Positions 1-8,920 of a stretch of 64,000 nt of DNA are shown piece after piece. Under the pieces are notes generated by a model, which had not been told where the DNA came from, made no database searches, and saw only the letters and a program-made list of their open reading frames with translations. Within the stretch, counting starts at the first letter, position 1, and the number at the start of each line of letters is the position of its first letter. Source of the DNA: Berkiella sp963829835 (GTDB lineage Bacteria > Pseudomonadota > Gammaproteobacteria > Berkiellales > Berkiellaceae); the NCBI GenBank assembly GCA_963829835.1, contig CAWHKC010000002.1, positions 62,001 to 126,000 on the forward strand, in the 5' to 3' direction. The translations under genes and the position numbers were made by a program.

Positions 1-1
1 C

Positions 2-484
2 ACCGAGACCGCTTTGACCCAAGGTTTAATAAGCACACTCTCTCCATTAATCGTGATGTTAGTGTGCACCTTAACCGGATTGGTATTAATTATGACTGAT
101 GCTTGGTTAATCACTGGATTAGAAAGCACAAATTTATGTATTGAAGCATTTAGACGTGGCCTTTCAACCTCTTTTGCCGGTCATATTATTACCATCACTT
201 TATTTTTCTTCGCTTTTACCACAATTTTAACGTGGTCATTTTGTGCAGACAAAGCTATTGAATTTCTCTTTTCAAGAAAAATGATCCGCCCATTTCAATA
301 TCTCTTTGTTGCTATCATTCCACTTGGAGCACTATTTCATGTCAAAGTTGTATGGACTGTCGCTGACATTTTCATGAATTTAATGTTAATTATTAACGTC
401 GTTGGCCTGATTGGTCTTTATAAGCATGTCGCCCTGCTCTATAGCAATCCTGAGAGAAAACGGGTTTACCTTGAGAGTAATTAA
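2..484 (+). CDS. C-terminal part of an AGCS-family sodium:alanine symporter (cut by window edge)
   Basis: The frame is open to the left edge, so this is the last ~160 residues of a longer gene. It has about four hydrophobic segments. The pattern resembles the end of AGCS (AlsT/DagA-type) Na+/alanine symporters: a polar T-E-x-A start before a long membrane helix, an F-A-F-T-T-I-L-T-W-S helix, then a membrane-proximal VWTVADIFMNLM segment and a GLIGLY helix. The family imports alanine or glycine with sodium across the inner membrane. The TTG at position 14 is an internal codon rather than a start. A hairpin follows the stop. The family call rests on these motifs and topology only. Confidence 0.75.
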   Translation, partial: TETALTQGLISTLSPLIVMLVCTLTGLVLIMTDAWLITGLESTNLCIEAFRRGLSTSFAGHIITITLFFFAFTTILTWSFCADKAIEFLFSRKMIRPFQYLFVAIIPLGALFHVKVVWTVADIFMNLMLIINVVGLIGLYKHVALLYSNPERKRVYLESN

Positions 485-489
485 ACTCA

Positions 490-521
490 AACTGCATGGT
501 TTCTCCTGAAATCATGCAGTT
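490..521 (+). terminator. Hairpin after the symporter gene
   Basis: A 13-bp stem with one G-U pair (490-502 with 509-521) closes a 6-nt loop, starting 6 nt after the stop codon. No clear T-run follows, so it may be a weak or Rho-assisted terminator or an mRNA-stabilising hairpin. Confidence 0.4.
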
Positions 522-564
522 CCTCTGCCAATTTAACTCTTTGGTCAGTTAACAGTGTTAAATA

Positions 565-573
565 TGCTATAAT
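565..573 (+). promoter_or_regulatory. Extended -10 promoter candidate
   Basis: TGCTATAAT is a perfect extended -10 element, 47 nt upstream of the next gene. TTGGTC at 541-546 is too far away (21 nt) to be a good -35, which an extended -10 can tolerate. Confidence 0.45.
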
Positions 574-619
574 AGTCTTAAAATCCCTGATAAATCATTG
601 ATATTTTGGACTATTAGTT

Positions 620-1141
620 ATGCGCGATATTATGTTAGAACTGGTTAATCGCCAACAAGATACCTACAAGAACATTTTCTCAAATCCAGGTTTCCACAAC
701 CCCAATTTTCATTACGATTGGTGGATGTTTCCAGTGCATGTGCCTTTACATATCAATGTGAGTGAAACCACCAGAAAATTCGCGGTTAACCATCAAGATA
801 TCATCGATTTACTACATCATCAGCCATTTATTAATACGTATATCAATAGTATTGAAAAATACCTAAATAACCTGAATCAATTTGGGTGGAATCATTATGA
901 TATTCGATATGCAAAAATGTTAAATTCTTTAACACAATTTATCAAAGTTGCTGAACTACTTAAACATGAACCTGGCATGTCAGATATCCTCAATAAATTA
1001 AATGCATTAGCACACCGTGCCTTAGTCTATGCCCAAGCAAATATTCATAACCCAAGCGCCTTACTCCAACAAGGCTATTCCTCGTTGAGTCAGATATCTC
1101 ATCATCATGCTACAACGCCCAATAGAAGAAATAATCGCTAA
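620..1141 (+). CDS. Hypothetical protein, His/Asn/Tyr-rich, 173 aa
   Basis: I do not recognise this protein. It is soluble in appearance, with no signal peptide or membrane segment. An aromatic stretch near residues 30-45 contains HYDWWMFPVHVPLH. The rest is predicted helical, ending in a basic, histidine-rich tail. ATG at 620 is used; ATG at 632 is an alternative and neither has a strong ribosome site. The extended -10 at 565-573 and the hairpin on its left suggest an independent transcript. It lies just upstream of a kinase-like effector candidate and could be a secreted or regulatory accessory protein, but nothing in the sequence fixes a role. Confidence 0.6.
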   Translation: MRDIMLELVNRQQDTYKNIFSNPGFHNPNFHYDWWMFPVHVPLHINVSETTRKFAVNHQDIIDLLHHQPFINTYINSIEKYLNNLNQFGWNHYDIRYAKMLNSLTQFIKVAELLKHEPGMSDILNKLNALAHRALVYAQANIHNPSALLQQGYSSLSQISHHHATTPNRRNNR

Positions 1142-1233
1142 TATGTAAATAGTGCAAATGCGCTAATTATGGTTTCTTTGTTCTGAACTTATTACCAAAA
1201 CTCATTGTCCTATAAGCATATTTAAACCTATTT

Positions 1234-2490
1234 ATGGTTCGTAATATGCCAAACGAAAACGATGAAAAAGGCACTGTTTACGCTACTGAAGCTCAGCTAA
1301 CCCTGGATTCGCAAATACAAAGCGCTCCGGATGGCTCCGTAACACATGAAATTGAATTTCAAGTAAGTTCACAAGAGTGGGCACGTGCTAAAAAAATTGT
1401 AGAACAAAATCCCACCATCACGCAATTTAAAATCAGACGTAAAGATAATGATAATTTATCCCAATCGTTTTTATGTATTGATGGAAAACTTTACGCTATG
1501 TCTCCCAAAGGAACTAAACTCATCGGTATGGGTGAATTTGGGAAAACAAAGCTAGGGACGGATGAAAATGGCCATATAGTGGCAATTAAAATACAACATC
1601 ATATCTTAAAAAATAAAGTAGCGAATAAACACCATTTACCCAAAAAAGAAAAAGAAACTGAATTTGAAGCAGAATTAGGAAGGTTACATGGATCTTTTAG
1701 TAGGGATTCTATCAGTAAAAAAGACAAATCGGGAAAAACATTAACTGATATTGAAGGTCAGGAAAAAAAATATCAAGTTGTTGAATATTTAGGGTATTCT
1801 CTTAGAGACATCCTTAATGGTAAAGTGTTTAAAGAGCCTCTTACGCAAGAGCAAAATATCAAAATTGCACAAGGTCTTTTACACGCTGTAAAAGCATTTC
1901 ATGATAAAAATAACCTTCATTGTGACATACATCCCGGAAATATTTGTGTTAACTTTATTAACGGTGAGCCTAAAGTATCTCTCATAGATTTTGGACAGGC
2001 CGTAAAATTATCAGAAAACAATAAAAATATTCATCTTAGTGCTTATATGGCAAGCAAAAAGGAAAATAATCAACCTCAAGTTTTCAATAAAGCCATTTTA
2101 CCACTGGCTGTTCTCAACCGCTCTCACCCCTATTTAAGTGCCTCAACCGATATTTACGCACTTGGATTGATATTTAAATACCATTTAAAACTTCCCTTAA
2201 GTATCTATGAAAAGATGTTAGATTTTGAAAAGAAAGACGCAGTAATAACACCTGAGTTAATCTCAAATATCACAGCAGACTATATATCCTCTCATCAAGA
2301 AAAAACGACTTATGCTGACGCTAGTATCCTACAAGACGATAAAAATAAGTTACACCTACCCATAGTGTATGAAAAGAAATTGTCTGAAAAGGGAGCTAAT
2401 ACTGACTATCTCACCATAGATGAATTTAAAAAAAGTAGTGAATTGCTCAAAGCTGAAAATGATAAACCAAAAATTAAAAATAAAAACTAA
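1234..2490 (+). CDS. Eukaryotic-like protein kinase domain protein, candidate host-directed effector
   Basis: This 418-residue protein has a divergent kinase fold after a ~90-residue N-terminal region. A glycine-rich loop (GMGEFGKTKLG, ~98-108) is followed by VAIKIQ with Lys119, an HCDIHPGN catalytic loop (~229-236, Asp231 and Asn236) and IDFGQ (~251-255) as the metal-binding DFG. All core catalytic residues are therefore present. HCD replaces HRD. There is no membrane segment or signal peptide, and the C-terminus is Lys-rich. Such kinases in Legionella-like bacteria are often translocated, but a secretion signal is not demonstrable here. ATG 1234 is used; ATG 1246 is possible. A second, unrelated-looking kinase lies at 43.5 kb. 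Confidence 0.8.
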   Translation: MVRNMPNENDEKGTVYATEAQLTLDSQIQSAPDGSVTHEIEFQVSSQEWARAKKIVEQNPTITQFKIRRKDNDNLSQSFLCIDGKLYAMSPKGTKLIGMGEFGKTKLGTDENGHIVAIKIQHHILKNKVANKHHLPKKEKETEFEAELGRLHGSFSRDSISKKDKSGKTLTDIEGQEKKYQVVEYLGYSLRDILNGKVFKEPLTQEQNIKIAQGLLHAVKAFHDKNNLHCDIHPGNICVNFINGEPKVSLIDFGQAVKLSENNKNIHLSAYMASKKENNQPQVFNKAILPLAVLNRSHPYLSASTDIYALGLIFKYHLKLPLSIYEKMLDFEKKDAVITPELISNITADYISSHQEKTTYADASILQDDKNKLHLPIVYEKKLSEKGANTDYLTIDEFKKSSELLKAENDKPKIKNKN

Positions 2491-2493
2491 CCA

Positions 2494-3315
2494 CTATGCG
2501 CTAACTTCTAGAACATACCCACTATGCTTTCGCATATTGATAACGCCCTTATCAAAAATTAGATATTGTCCTTTAATACCCATGAGAATGCCTTCTATGA
2601 CATCTGTTTTATCAAATGATAATGACGTTACTTTTTGAGGATATTCAATAATGGGATATTGAAATTCAACTAATTGTGGCTCTTTAATTAACTGAACAGC
2701 ATTTTCCCCAAAGGACAAAAGCACACTTTTTAAATCGTTTTTGATTTTGTCCAAAATGGATTCACGCACTGTTTTTAAATCGATGGTACTATCATGTCCA
2801 GTTAACATTTTGCGCCAATTTGTTTTATCTGAAATGAATTTTGCCATAATCACTTCAACAAAACCTGACACTCTTCTTGTTGATACTTCAAAAAGGGGTA
2901 TCGCCGCTATAGCGCCTTGATCTATCCATCGTGTGGGTACTTGTGTTTTTCGTGTTATCCCCACTTTAACGCCCGATGCATTGGAAAGATAAACCACATG
3001 CGTGTTCATACAATGAGTTTGCCCCCATTCCGGCTCACGGCAAGTTTCCAAATGAAAATGACAACGCTCAGGTTTTAATATACATAAATCGCATTGCGCT
3101 AATTGTTGGGTACACGGAAAACAATATCCATCCTGATAGCTTTTTTTAATCGTGCGTTGACAGGCCACACAATTTATTTGATGAGTAAATGTTAATTTAA
3201 GTGTTTTGCCAAGATAGGGATTTAAGGGAAATTGTTCATTGCCTATGGGCAATGTATAAGATACCGGTTGGGTTGCCTGCGCAACCATTTTTGAAATCTG
3301 CCCAACTAACTTCAC
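2494..3315 (-). CDS. DUF2797 family cysteine-rich protein
   Basis: This matches the DUF2797 family, widespread in gammaproteobacteria and of unknown biochemical role. The signature is an N-C-V-A-C-x-R-x-I-K-K-S-Y motif, then GYCFPC, a CDLCI cluster, and the TCREPEWG..HC block. The regularly spaced Cys and His residues suggest structural zinc. A following segment, GVKVGITRKTQVPTRWIDQGA, is also family-typical. GTG at 3315 is chosen because the family N-terminus starts a few residues before the conserved G-x-x-S-K-M; an upstream TTG (3330) is in frame and ATG at 3288 would cut the motif. It converges on the kinase gene with a 3-nt gap. Confidence 0.85.
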   Translation of the reverse strand: MKLVGQISKMVAQATQPVSYTLPIGNEQFPLNPYLGKTLKLTFTHQINCVACQRTIKKSYQDGYCFPCTQQLAQCDLCILKPERCHFHLETCREPEWGQTHCMNTHVVYLSNASGVKVGITRKTQVPTRWIDQGAIAAIPLFEVSTRRVSGFVEVIMAKFISDKTNWRKMLTGHDSTIDLKTVRESILDKIKNDLKSVLLSFGENAVQLIKEPQLVEFQYPIIEYPQKVTSLSFDKTDVIEGILMGIKGQYLIFDKGVINMRKHSGYVLEVSA

Positions 3316-3385
3316 GATAAACAAGCCCAATGTAGAATTTTGCTTATAATAACAAAATTCTAAGCAAATTCTATTGAATTGTGGC

Positions 3386-4426
3386 TTACATTGAGCCGGT
3401 ATTAGGGAGACGTCGCTGATGTTTTTTAAATTTCAAAATATTTTCTGATATTTTATCATCAACAAGCACTTTAGCACCCATGACACAGTTACGGCCCATT
3501 TCTTTGGCTTCATAGAGCGCAGAATCAGCCGCAGCGACAAGTGCCTCGCTTGCAAATTCCGTTTCTATTTTAGAACAAGCAACTCCAATACTAATGGTGA
3601 CAACCCCAAGGTGTGCTCTTTTATTTTTAATTTGTAATGCTTCAACTCCCATACGAAGTCTTTCTGCCACATGCATACCGCCAGCAAAGGGGGTATCGGC
3701 TAATAAAATGGCAAATTCTTCCCCACCATAACGAGCAACGAAATCAGTTGCACGATGAATGCCCTGCTTGAGCACTTGCGATACTTGTTGTAAACAGTAA
3801 TCACCTGCTTGGTGCCCATAGGTGTCATTAAATGATTTGAAATTATCAACATCAATCATCAGCATACAAACAGGTTCATTATCACGTATAGCGGTTCGAC
3901 AGTCTCTTGTTAATGTTTCTTCAAAAGCACGTCGGTTGCCTAAACGTGTAAGGGGATCCTTCAGTGATAATTCCGATAGCAACTGATTTGAACTCAGTAG
4001 CTTTTCATTCACTTCCCGTAATTGTTTACCGAAATCAATTAGGTTTTCACGCATTGCGGCTAATCGTCGCATCGCATGTATTTTTGCTCGAAGAACAGCA
4101 GCAGAAACAGGTTTAGTGAGATAATCATCAGCCCCTGCTTCAATCCCTTTAACGATACTCTCATCGTCAATATAACTACTGACAAAAATAATGGGCGTCC
4201 ATTGAGAAAAGTCATAACATGATTGGCGAATAGCGCGAGTCGCTTCATATCCATCCATACCAGGCATTTCAACATCAATCAACACCAAATCAGGTTCATT
4301 CTTAGTAAATAAGTCAATGGCTTGCTGTCCATTATCAGCATAAATTGCTTTATGACCCATTTGTTGAAGATAGCCACCAATGATTTGACGGTTAATGACG
4401 GAATCATCGCACACCAAAATTTTCAT
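3386..4426 (-). CDS. Response regulator-diguanylate cyclase (PleD-like, REC-GGDEF)
   Basis: Residues 1-120 form a receiver domain with the acidic pocket at residues 7-8, phospho-acceptor Asp51 (LIDVEMPGMDGYEA) and Lys105 (LTKP). A linker helix leads into a GGDEF domain (from ~155). The active site is GGEEF (234-238), a catalytically competent variant, with the substrate motif IDVDNFKSFND (~191-201). An RxxD inhibitory site (RATD, 225-228) lies five residues upstream, so product feedback by c-di-GMP is expected. It converts two GTP to c-di-GMP on phosphorylation. No kinase partner is adjacent. It is monocistronic between convergent and same-strand neighbours. Confidence 0.93.
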   Translation of the reverse strand: MKILVCDDSVINRQIIGGYLQQMGHKAIYADNGQQAIDLFTKNEPDLVLIDVEMPGMDGYEATRAIRQSCYDFSQWTPIIFVSSYIDDESIVKGIEAGADDYLTKPVSAAVLRAKIHAMRRLAAMRENLIDFGKQLREVNEKLLSSNQLLSELSLKDPLTRLGNRRAFEETLTRDCRTAIRDNEPVCMLMIDVDNFKSFNDTYGHQAGDYCLQQVSQVLKQGIHRATDFVARYGGEEFAILLADTPFAGGMHVAERLRMGVEALQIKNKRAHLGVVTISIGVACSKIETEFASEALVAAADSALYEAKEMGRNCVMGAKVLVDDKISENILKFKKHQRRLPNTGSM

Positions 4427-4562
4427 GATTTATTTCTTCGCATGTTAAAATTATTATGAAACTTATAATCTATCCAGTGTGTTTGATTCACACCGCTATG
4501 TAAGAAGCATAGAACAAATTAAAGTTTTTTATGTAAAAGCGTTTATATACTCGGGTGTGAGA

Positions 4563-6359
4563 TTAATGTAATTTCTTTTTAACATAATCGCCGGGAGCAT
4601 CTTGAATAATGGGCAATTTACCCTCTCCAGGTATTCTTGGATTCACTTTAGTTCCTCCATGGGGCTTTAACCAATTAATCCAATGTTCCCACCAAGAACC
4701 TTCTTCTTGGTAGCTATTTTCAAACCAAGTCTCACTATCTGGGTAGGCTTTTGCATCAAGTTCTGTGTGGCGATAACCATATTTATGACTAGAGGGTGGA
4801 TTTATAACACCTGCAATATGACCTGAACCCGCAAGAACAAAAGTGACCGGACCCTTTAAAAGTTGTGTCCCCAAATAAGTCGATTGCCAAGGGGCTATAT
4901 GATCTAATTCTGTAGACAGAAAATAGGATGGTGTTGTTACACTATTTAAATCCAACTTCACATTTTTGACTGTAAGACCATTACTTGCCAAAAGATTATC
5001 TAAATATAAACTCCGCAATAAAAAGCTAACCATTTTCATTGGTAAATTTGATGAATCGCTATTCCAATAGAGCAGATCAAACGCGTGTGGGGTTTGTCCA
5101 CAAAGATAATTATTAATATAGTAAGACCAAAATAAGTCATTTGCTCTTAACATATTAAAAGTGGCCATCAAGGCACGACCATCTAAATAACCATCACTTT
5201 CCATTTTGCTCTCAATAGATGACACCTGTTGGTCATCAATAAAAACTTCAATTTCTCCTGGATCCGTAAAATCAATTAATGACGTCAAATAAGTAGCACT
5301 TTCTATACGATGATCATTTTTTGCTTTCATATAGGCTAATGCAGTGGCCAATAAAGTGCCACCTATACAAAAACCGAGTGCATTGACAGATTTTTCGCCG
5401 GTTGACAGTTCTATTGCATCAAGGGCAGCTAAAATACCTGACTCAAGATAATCCTCGAATGAAATATCACGATAGCTACTATCTGGATTAACCCATGAAA
5501 TCATGAAAACCGTAAAACCTTGTTCTAAGATCCATTTAACAAATGAATGATCCTCAGTAATATCTAGGATATAAAATTTATTAATCCAGGGAGGGATAAT
5601 TAATAGTGGCTTTTGATACACTTTTTGGCTAGTTGGAGCATACTGAATTAACTGCATCATTTTATTTTGAAATACCACTTTTCCTGGCGTTATTGCGATG
5701 TTTTTCCCAACCTCAAATGCTGAAGCGTCAGTCATTTTAATACTCCAATGACCGTCCCCCTTCACAATATCATCGAGGAAATTTTTAAAACCCATCGTTA
5801 AATTTTCACCTTTAGATTCAATCGTTTTCTTGATAACTTCAGGGTTTGTTTGCATGAAATTGCTAGGAGAGAGTGCATCAAGATATTGTCTGGTAAAAAA
5901 GGTTATTTGTCTTGAAATTTTCGGATCATGACTTGCATTTTGCTCAACAAATTGCAAACAATGGTGTGCAAAAAGCAAATAACTTTGATGTAAATAATAG
6001 TAGTATGGTTTTTCTTTCCAATCCGAAGCCCTAAAACGTTTATCAGTTTTTTCTGGTGTAATAAGAGGCTCTTGTTTCTTCCCTAACATCATGTTTTGAA
6101 CATGCGTGCATAATTTAAAGTAATCTGTGAAAAATGCCGTTTGAGCTTGAAATATTTTCGACGGATCGCGTGTTAGCTCACTAAACCATTTTTGGTAGAT
6201 ATATTCCACATTGAATATATCTTGCCAATTTGCATGTGGAACTCTATTGTGATTGCTAATCACTTCACAAGCATTAAAATAGGTTTTCATCAGATCCATA
6301 GAAGCTTGATTGAGATGCTCTAATGAATCGTCTTGCTTGTTCTCTATTCTATGTCTCAT
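4563..6359 (-). CDS. phaC: Class I poly(3-hydroxyalkanoate) synthase
   Basis: The enzyme polymerises 3-hydroxyacyl-CoA into storage granules. The lipase-like box GFCIGG carries the nucleophile Cys331 (numbered from ATG 6359). A catalytic Asp lies in TELDHIAPW and the His in GSGHIAG. The N-terminal PhaC domain begins near residue 100, with LIIPPWINKFYILD and PDSSYRDISFEDYL also typical. Length (~598 aa) fits class I, which needs no PhaE/PhaR partner. ATG 6359 is chosen; an in-frame TTG at 6371 sits only 3-4 nt after an AAAGGG site and would add four residues. No phaA, phaB or phasin gene is adjacent. The divergent neighbour is the Tus-like gene. Confidence 0.93.
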   Translation of the reverse strand: MRHRIENKQDDSLEHLNQASMDLMKTYFNACEVISNHNRVPHANWQDIFNVEYIYQKWFSELTRDPSKIFQAQTAFFTDYFKLCTHVQNMMLGKKQEPLITPEKTDKRFRASDWKEKPYYYYLHQSYLLFAHHCLQFVEQNASHDPKISRQITFFTRQYLDALSPSNFMQTNPEVIKKTIESKGENLTMGFKNFLDDIVKGDGHWSIKMTDASAFEVGKNIAITPGKVVFQNKMMQLIQYAPTSQKVYQKPLLIIPPWINKFYILDITEDHSFVKWILEQGFTVFMISWVNPDSSYRDISFEDYLESGILAALDAIELSTGEKSVNALGFCIGGTLLATALAYMKAKNDHRIESATYLTSLIDFTDPGEIEVFIDDQQVSSIESKMESDGYLDGRALMATFNMLRANDLFWSYYINNYLCGQTPHAFDLLYWNSDSSNLPMKMVSFLLRSLYLDNLLASNGLTVKNVKLDLNSVTTPSYFLSTELDHIAPWQSTYLGTQLLKGPVTFVLAGSGHIAGVINPPSSHKYGYRHTELDAKAYPDSETWFENSYQEEGSWWEHWINWLKPHGGTKVNPRIPGEGKLPIIQDAPGDYVKKKLH

Positions 6360-6417
6360 GATGATTGCCAATTTCCCTTTGCTTTATAACTTAACATCCA
6401 AGTTGGAAGATAACGTC

Positions 6418-7323
6418 ATGCTGGGATCTGAACTACGCATAGAAATAATCGAAGCTTTCACTTCTATGACACAGGCTATCTCAAATTTGTGCATTGCGGC
6501 AAAAAGGGAGTCCGAACTTGTTGCTTGGGTTCAAGGGTCAGAACTTAACAACGGAAATTCTTCTTATCCTTCAAATGCACGCGAAACAACTGCTCACATC
6601 CTAAGCCAATTACAATACACTCCCTCTCAAGCGCCTCGTGAAATACTTGTCTGCCCAGGATTTATTGGAGCCTCCCCTCATACTTTAAACCTAGCAAGTG
6701 AGGTTAATGAGTGCAAAGAGAGATTCAAAAAAAGCGTGCTTGCTTTAAAATCTGAGAAAATGGCAACACTTTGCCCTGATTTAACAGAAAAAATGAACAG
6801 CATATTATCTCGAAATTTAAATACAGCGTCGACTTTAAAATCAGTAGGCCTTGCTCGTTTACATTTAAAACAATGCTATCGAAAAATACCCATTTTGCCG
6901 CACATTCCACAAAAAATAAGTTGGACATGGGCGCATACGCGATCTATCAAAAAAATTAGCATTAGTAAAGCACATGAAATGTTACTTAAAAAAGGAACTG
7001 ATGCTGGCATTGAAATGCAAATTGATAAATTAAAACATCTTTCCGCTTTTGAGGAATTGGCTATCGTTCAAGAATTGGCGCCTCATTTACGGGCAAATAT
7101 TGTTTATTCAATAGATGACAAAATTCACCGCAGTATGATCAAAGGCCCCATACCAATATTTTTTCCCTGCACACCTGAAACGCCTTTTCCTCAATTTAAA
7201 CCGCCTGTTAAAAAGTGTGATAAAGATCAAAATCGATCAAAGCGTTCTGATGTCAGATTAGATCCAACACCTTATTTGCCGGCTATTAGGGCGCATAGGT
7301 ATGTGAAAAGTTACATATTATAA
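6418..7323 (+). CDS. tus: Tus-like DNA replication terminus site-binding protein
   Basis: By eye this aligns with E. coli Tus. A CPGFIGASPHTLNLASEVN segment matches the LPGVL..LS.A..SHI region. YRKIPILP...ISWTWAHTRSIKKI...L.K matches YRTLTVL...LRFGWANKHIIKN..L.K. A basic segment and a final P..P.IRAH.YV match the Tus C-terminus. Length (301 aa) is close to Tus (309). The family binds Ter sites as a monomer and blocks DnaB in one direction. The residues forming the E. coli C6-lock region are not obviously conserved, so lock strength is uncertain. ATG 6418 has a GGAAG site 8 nt upstream; a longer reading would overlap phaC. It overlaps the next gene tail-to-tail by 13 nt. Confidence 0.7.
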   Translation: MLGSELRIEIIEAFTSMTQAISNLCIAAKRESELVAWVQGSELNNGNSSYPSNARETTAHILSQLQYTPSQAPREILVCPGFIGASPHTLNLASEVNECKERFKKSVLALKSEKMATLCPDLTEKMNSILSRNLNTASTLKSVGLARLHLKQCYRKIPILPHIPQKISWTWAHTRSIKKISISKAHEMLLKKGTDAGIEMQIDKLKHLSAFEELAIVQELAPHLRANIVYSIDDKIHRSMIKGPIPIFFPCTPETPFPQFKPPVKKCDKDQNRSKRSDVRLDPTPYLPAIRAHRYVKSYIL

Positions 7324-8822
7324 TTACTTGTATTTTTAATACTAACAAACGATTTAGCCTGTTTAGCTGATTCCGTTTCAGGGTACGTTTCAACAAGCCA
7401 TCCTAACAACCTGTCTCCATGCACTTTATCGTTTTTCATTAAATAGCATCTTGCTAACAATAATTGCTCTCTTGCTAACACTTCCTCGAGCATTTCACTA
7501 TTATTGTGCTTAATGAGTACTTTTAATATTTTCTCAGCATCTTCGTAATATCCAGCTTTTCTGAAGCGTTGCAATAATCCAATAAACACTTCAACATCAA
7601 ATCGAATAGTAGGTTGTGCTCTTCTCACATAATTTTTAAATACCAAATTAATCATGGTTACAGTAGCTCTTGAGGAATCTTTAATTGAAAATATTTTTTG
7701 CACGATCTCATGATACTCTTCACTTGAAGGGTTTGATTTAATAATGTTAAAGAGATGAAAGTAGATTTCTTTATTTGTAGGATATTCCTCCAATAATGGA
7801 TAAAGAATTTTCTTTGCTGCATTATAATTTAGCAATGAAATTTCATTTACAGCTTCTTTTAATCTACTTTGTAAATCTGTAGGGCTATCTGGCAACTTGG
7901 TTTTATGCTTTTTAACTACAACGGTATTTTGAATTAACATTGCAAGTAATACACCAATTAAGAAGGCAACAGCTTGCGATATTAAATCAACTCCATCAAA
8001 TGCGGCAAATTGCAAAAGCAACATTTGACAAAAAAACCATGATAAAAATACATATCCCGTTGACGCCTCAAAAGAACAAATTTCACGCAAATTGAAATAA
8101 TAAAATTTCACTTTTTTAAATCGTGAAAACACTAATAACATACCAATCAAACCGGCAACCCCTCCGCTTGCTCCCGAAACCGGGACTAAACTATATGGTG
8201 AAATTAAACAATAGATTGAGACCATTGACATTCCGCAAATACAGTAACTAAAGAATAAACCAGCCAGCCCAATTTTCACTTCTATCAAAACTCCAATGGC
8301 AACCAGAAATAATAAATTTACAAAAAACTGATAAATATCTGGATTGACAAATAGATTTGTAATAATGTTAAGAAAAGAAGGGGAAGCCGGTTTAAATCCA
8401 TATTTTTGAAATGATATTTTATCTATCAATCTCAAATATTCACGCCTCTTCTCTTGCCAATTTAAATACGTTAAGGTATTAGGAGACATACATTCATCAC
8501 TATTTAAGCAGGCCTGAAAAAAAGGGTCGGTTCTTTGCATCCAGTAAATATCAGCTTTTGTATATTTACCATTTATTATATTTTCAAGATTATGAAAATA
8601 AATATCATCCCTCATATGTCTACGAATAAATTTCACATATAAAGCAAACTCAACTTTATCGATATCATTTTGAAAATAATATTGGATTGCCGTATTTCTA
8701 TTTTTGTTATCATCTAATTGAAATGTTAAAAAGACAAGAATATAGCTGACTGTTAACAATAACAATCCAAAAGGGAAAAACCCCCAATTGTCTTTGCCAG
8801 ATGTAGGTAACAGTAAAGTCAT
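7311..8822 (-). CDS. Rhomboid-fold membrane protein with TPR-like tail, catalytic histidines missing
   Basis: A first membrane segment (~15-35) and a ~100-residue loop precede a rhomboid core from ~140: YGFKPASPSFLNIITNLF, NLLFLVAIGVLIE, and the PVSGASGG serine box (Ser219). Rhomboid intramembrane proteases normally carry His in the L1/TM2 region (FLHGGxxHLxxN) and in TM6 (AHxxG). Here these read FVNPDIYQFFVN and QAVAFLIG, so Ser is kept but both His positions are lost. Residues ~320-500 form TPR-like helical hairpins, probably cytosolic. It may be a pseudoprotease that binds membrane clients. ATG 8822 is used. Confidence 0.8.
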   Translation of the reverse strand: MTLLLPTSGKDNWGFFPFGLLLLTVSYILVFLTFQLDDNKNRNTAIQYYFQNDIDKVEFALYVKFIRRHMRDDIYFHNLENIINGKYTKADIYWMQRTDPFFQACLNSDECMSPNTLTYLNWQEKRREYLRLIDKISFQKYGFKPASPSFLNIITNLFVNPDIYQFFVNLLFLVAIGVLIEVKIGLAGLFFSYCICGMSMVSIYCLISPYSLVPVSGASGGVAGLIGMLLVFSRFKKVKFYYFNLREICSFEASTGYVFLSWFFCQMLLLQFAAFDGVDLISQAVAFLIGVLLAMLIQNTVVVKKHKTKLPDSPTDLQSRLKEAVNEISLLNYNAAKKILYPLLEEYPTNKEIYFHLFNIIKSNPSSEEYHEIVQKIFSIKDSSRATVTMINLVFKNYVRRAQPTIRFDVEVFIGLLQRFRKAGYYEDAEKILKVLIKHNNSEMLEEVLAREQLLLARCYLMKNDKVHGDRLLGWLVETYPETESAKQAKSFVSIKNTSNYNM

Positions 8823-8920
8823 ATTTTAACAACTATTTAGATATAGGTCATTAATGATTATTCTACTTTTATTAAAAGAATTATAGCGAGTAGTTGTACA
8901 AGCAGTAGAAAATATACTCC

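Noticed and set aside
2420..2638. 72-residue frame over the kinase and DUF2797 gene ends
   Set aside because: Shadow of two convergent genes with clear motifs.
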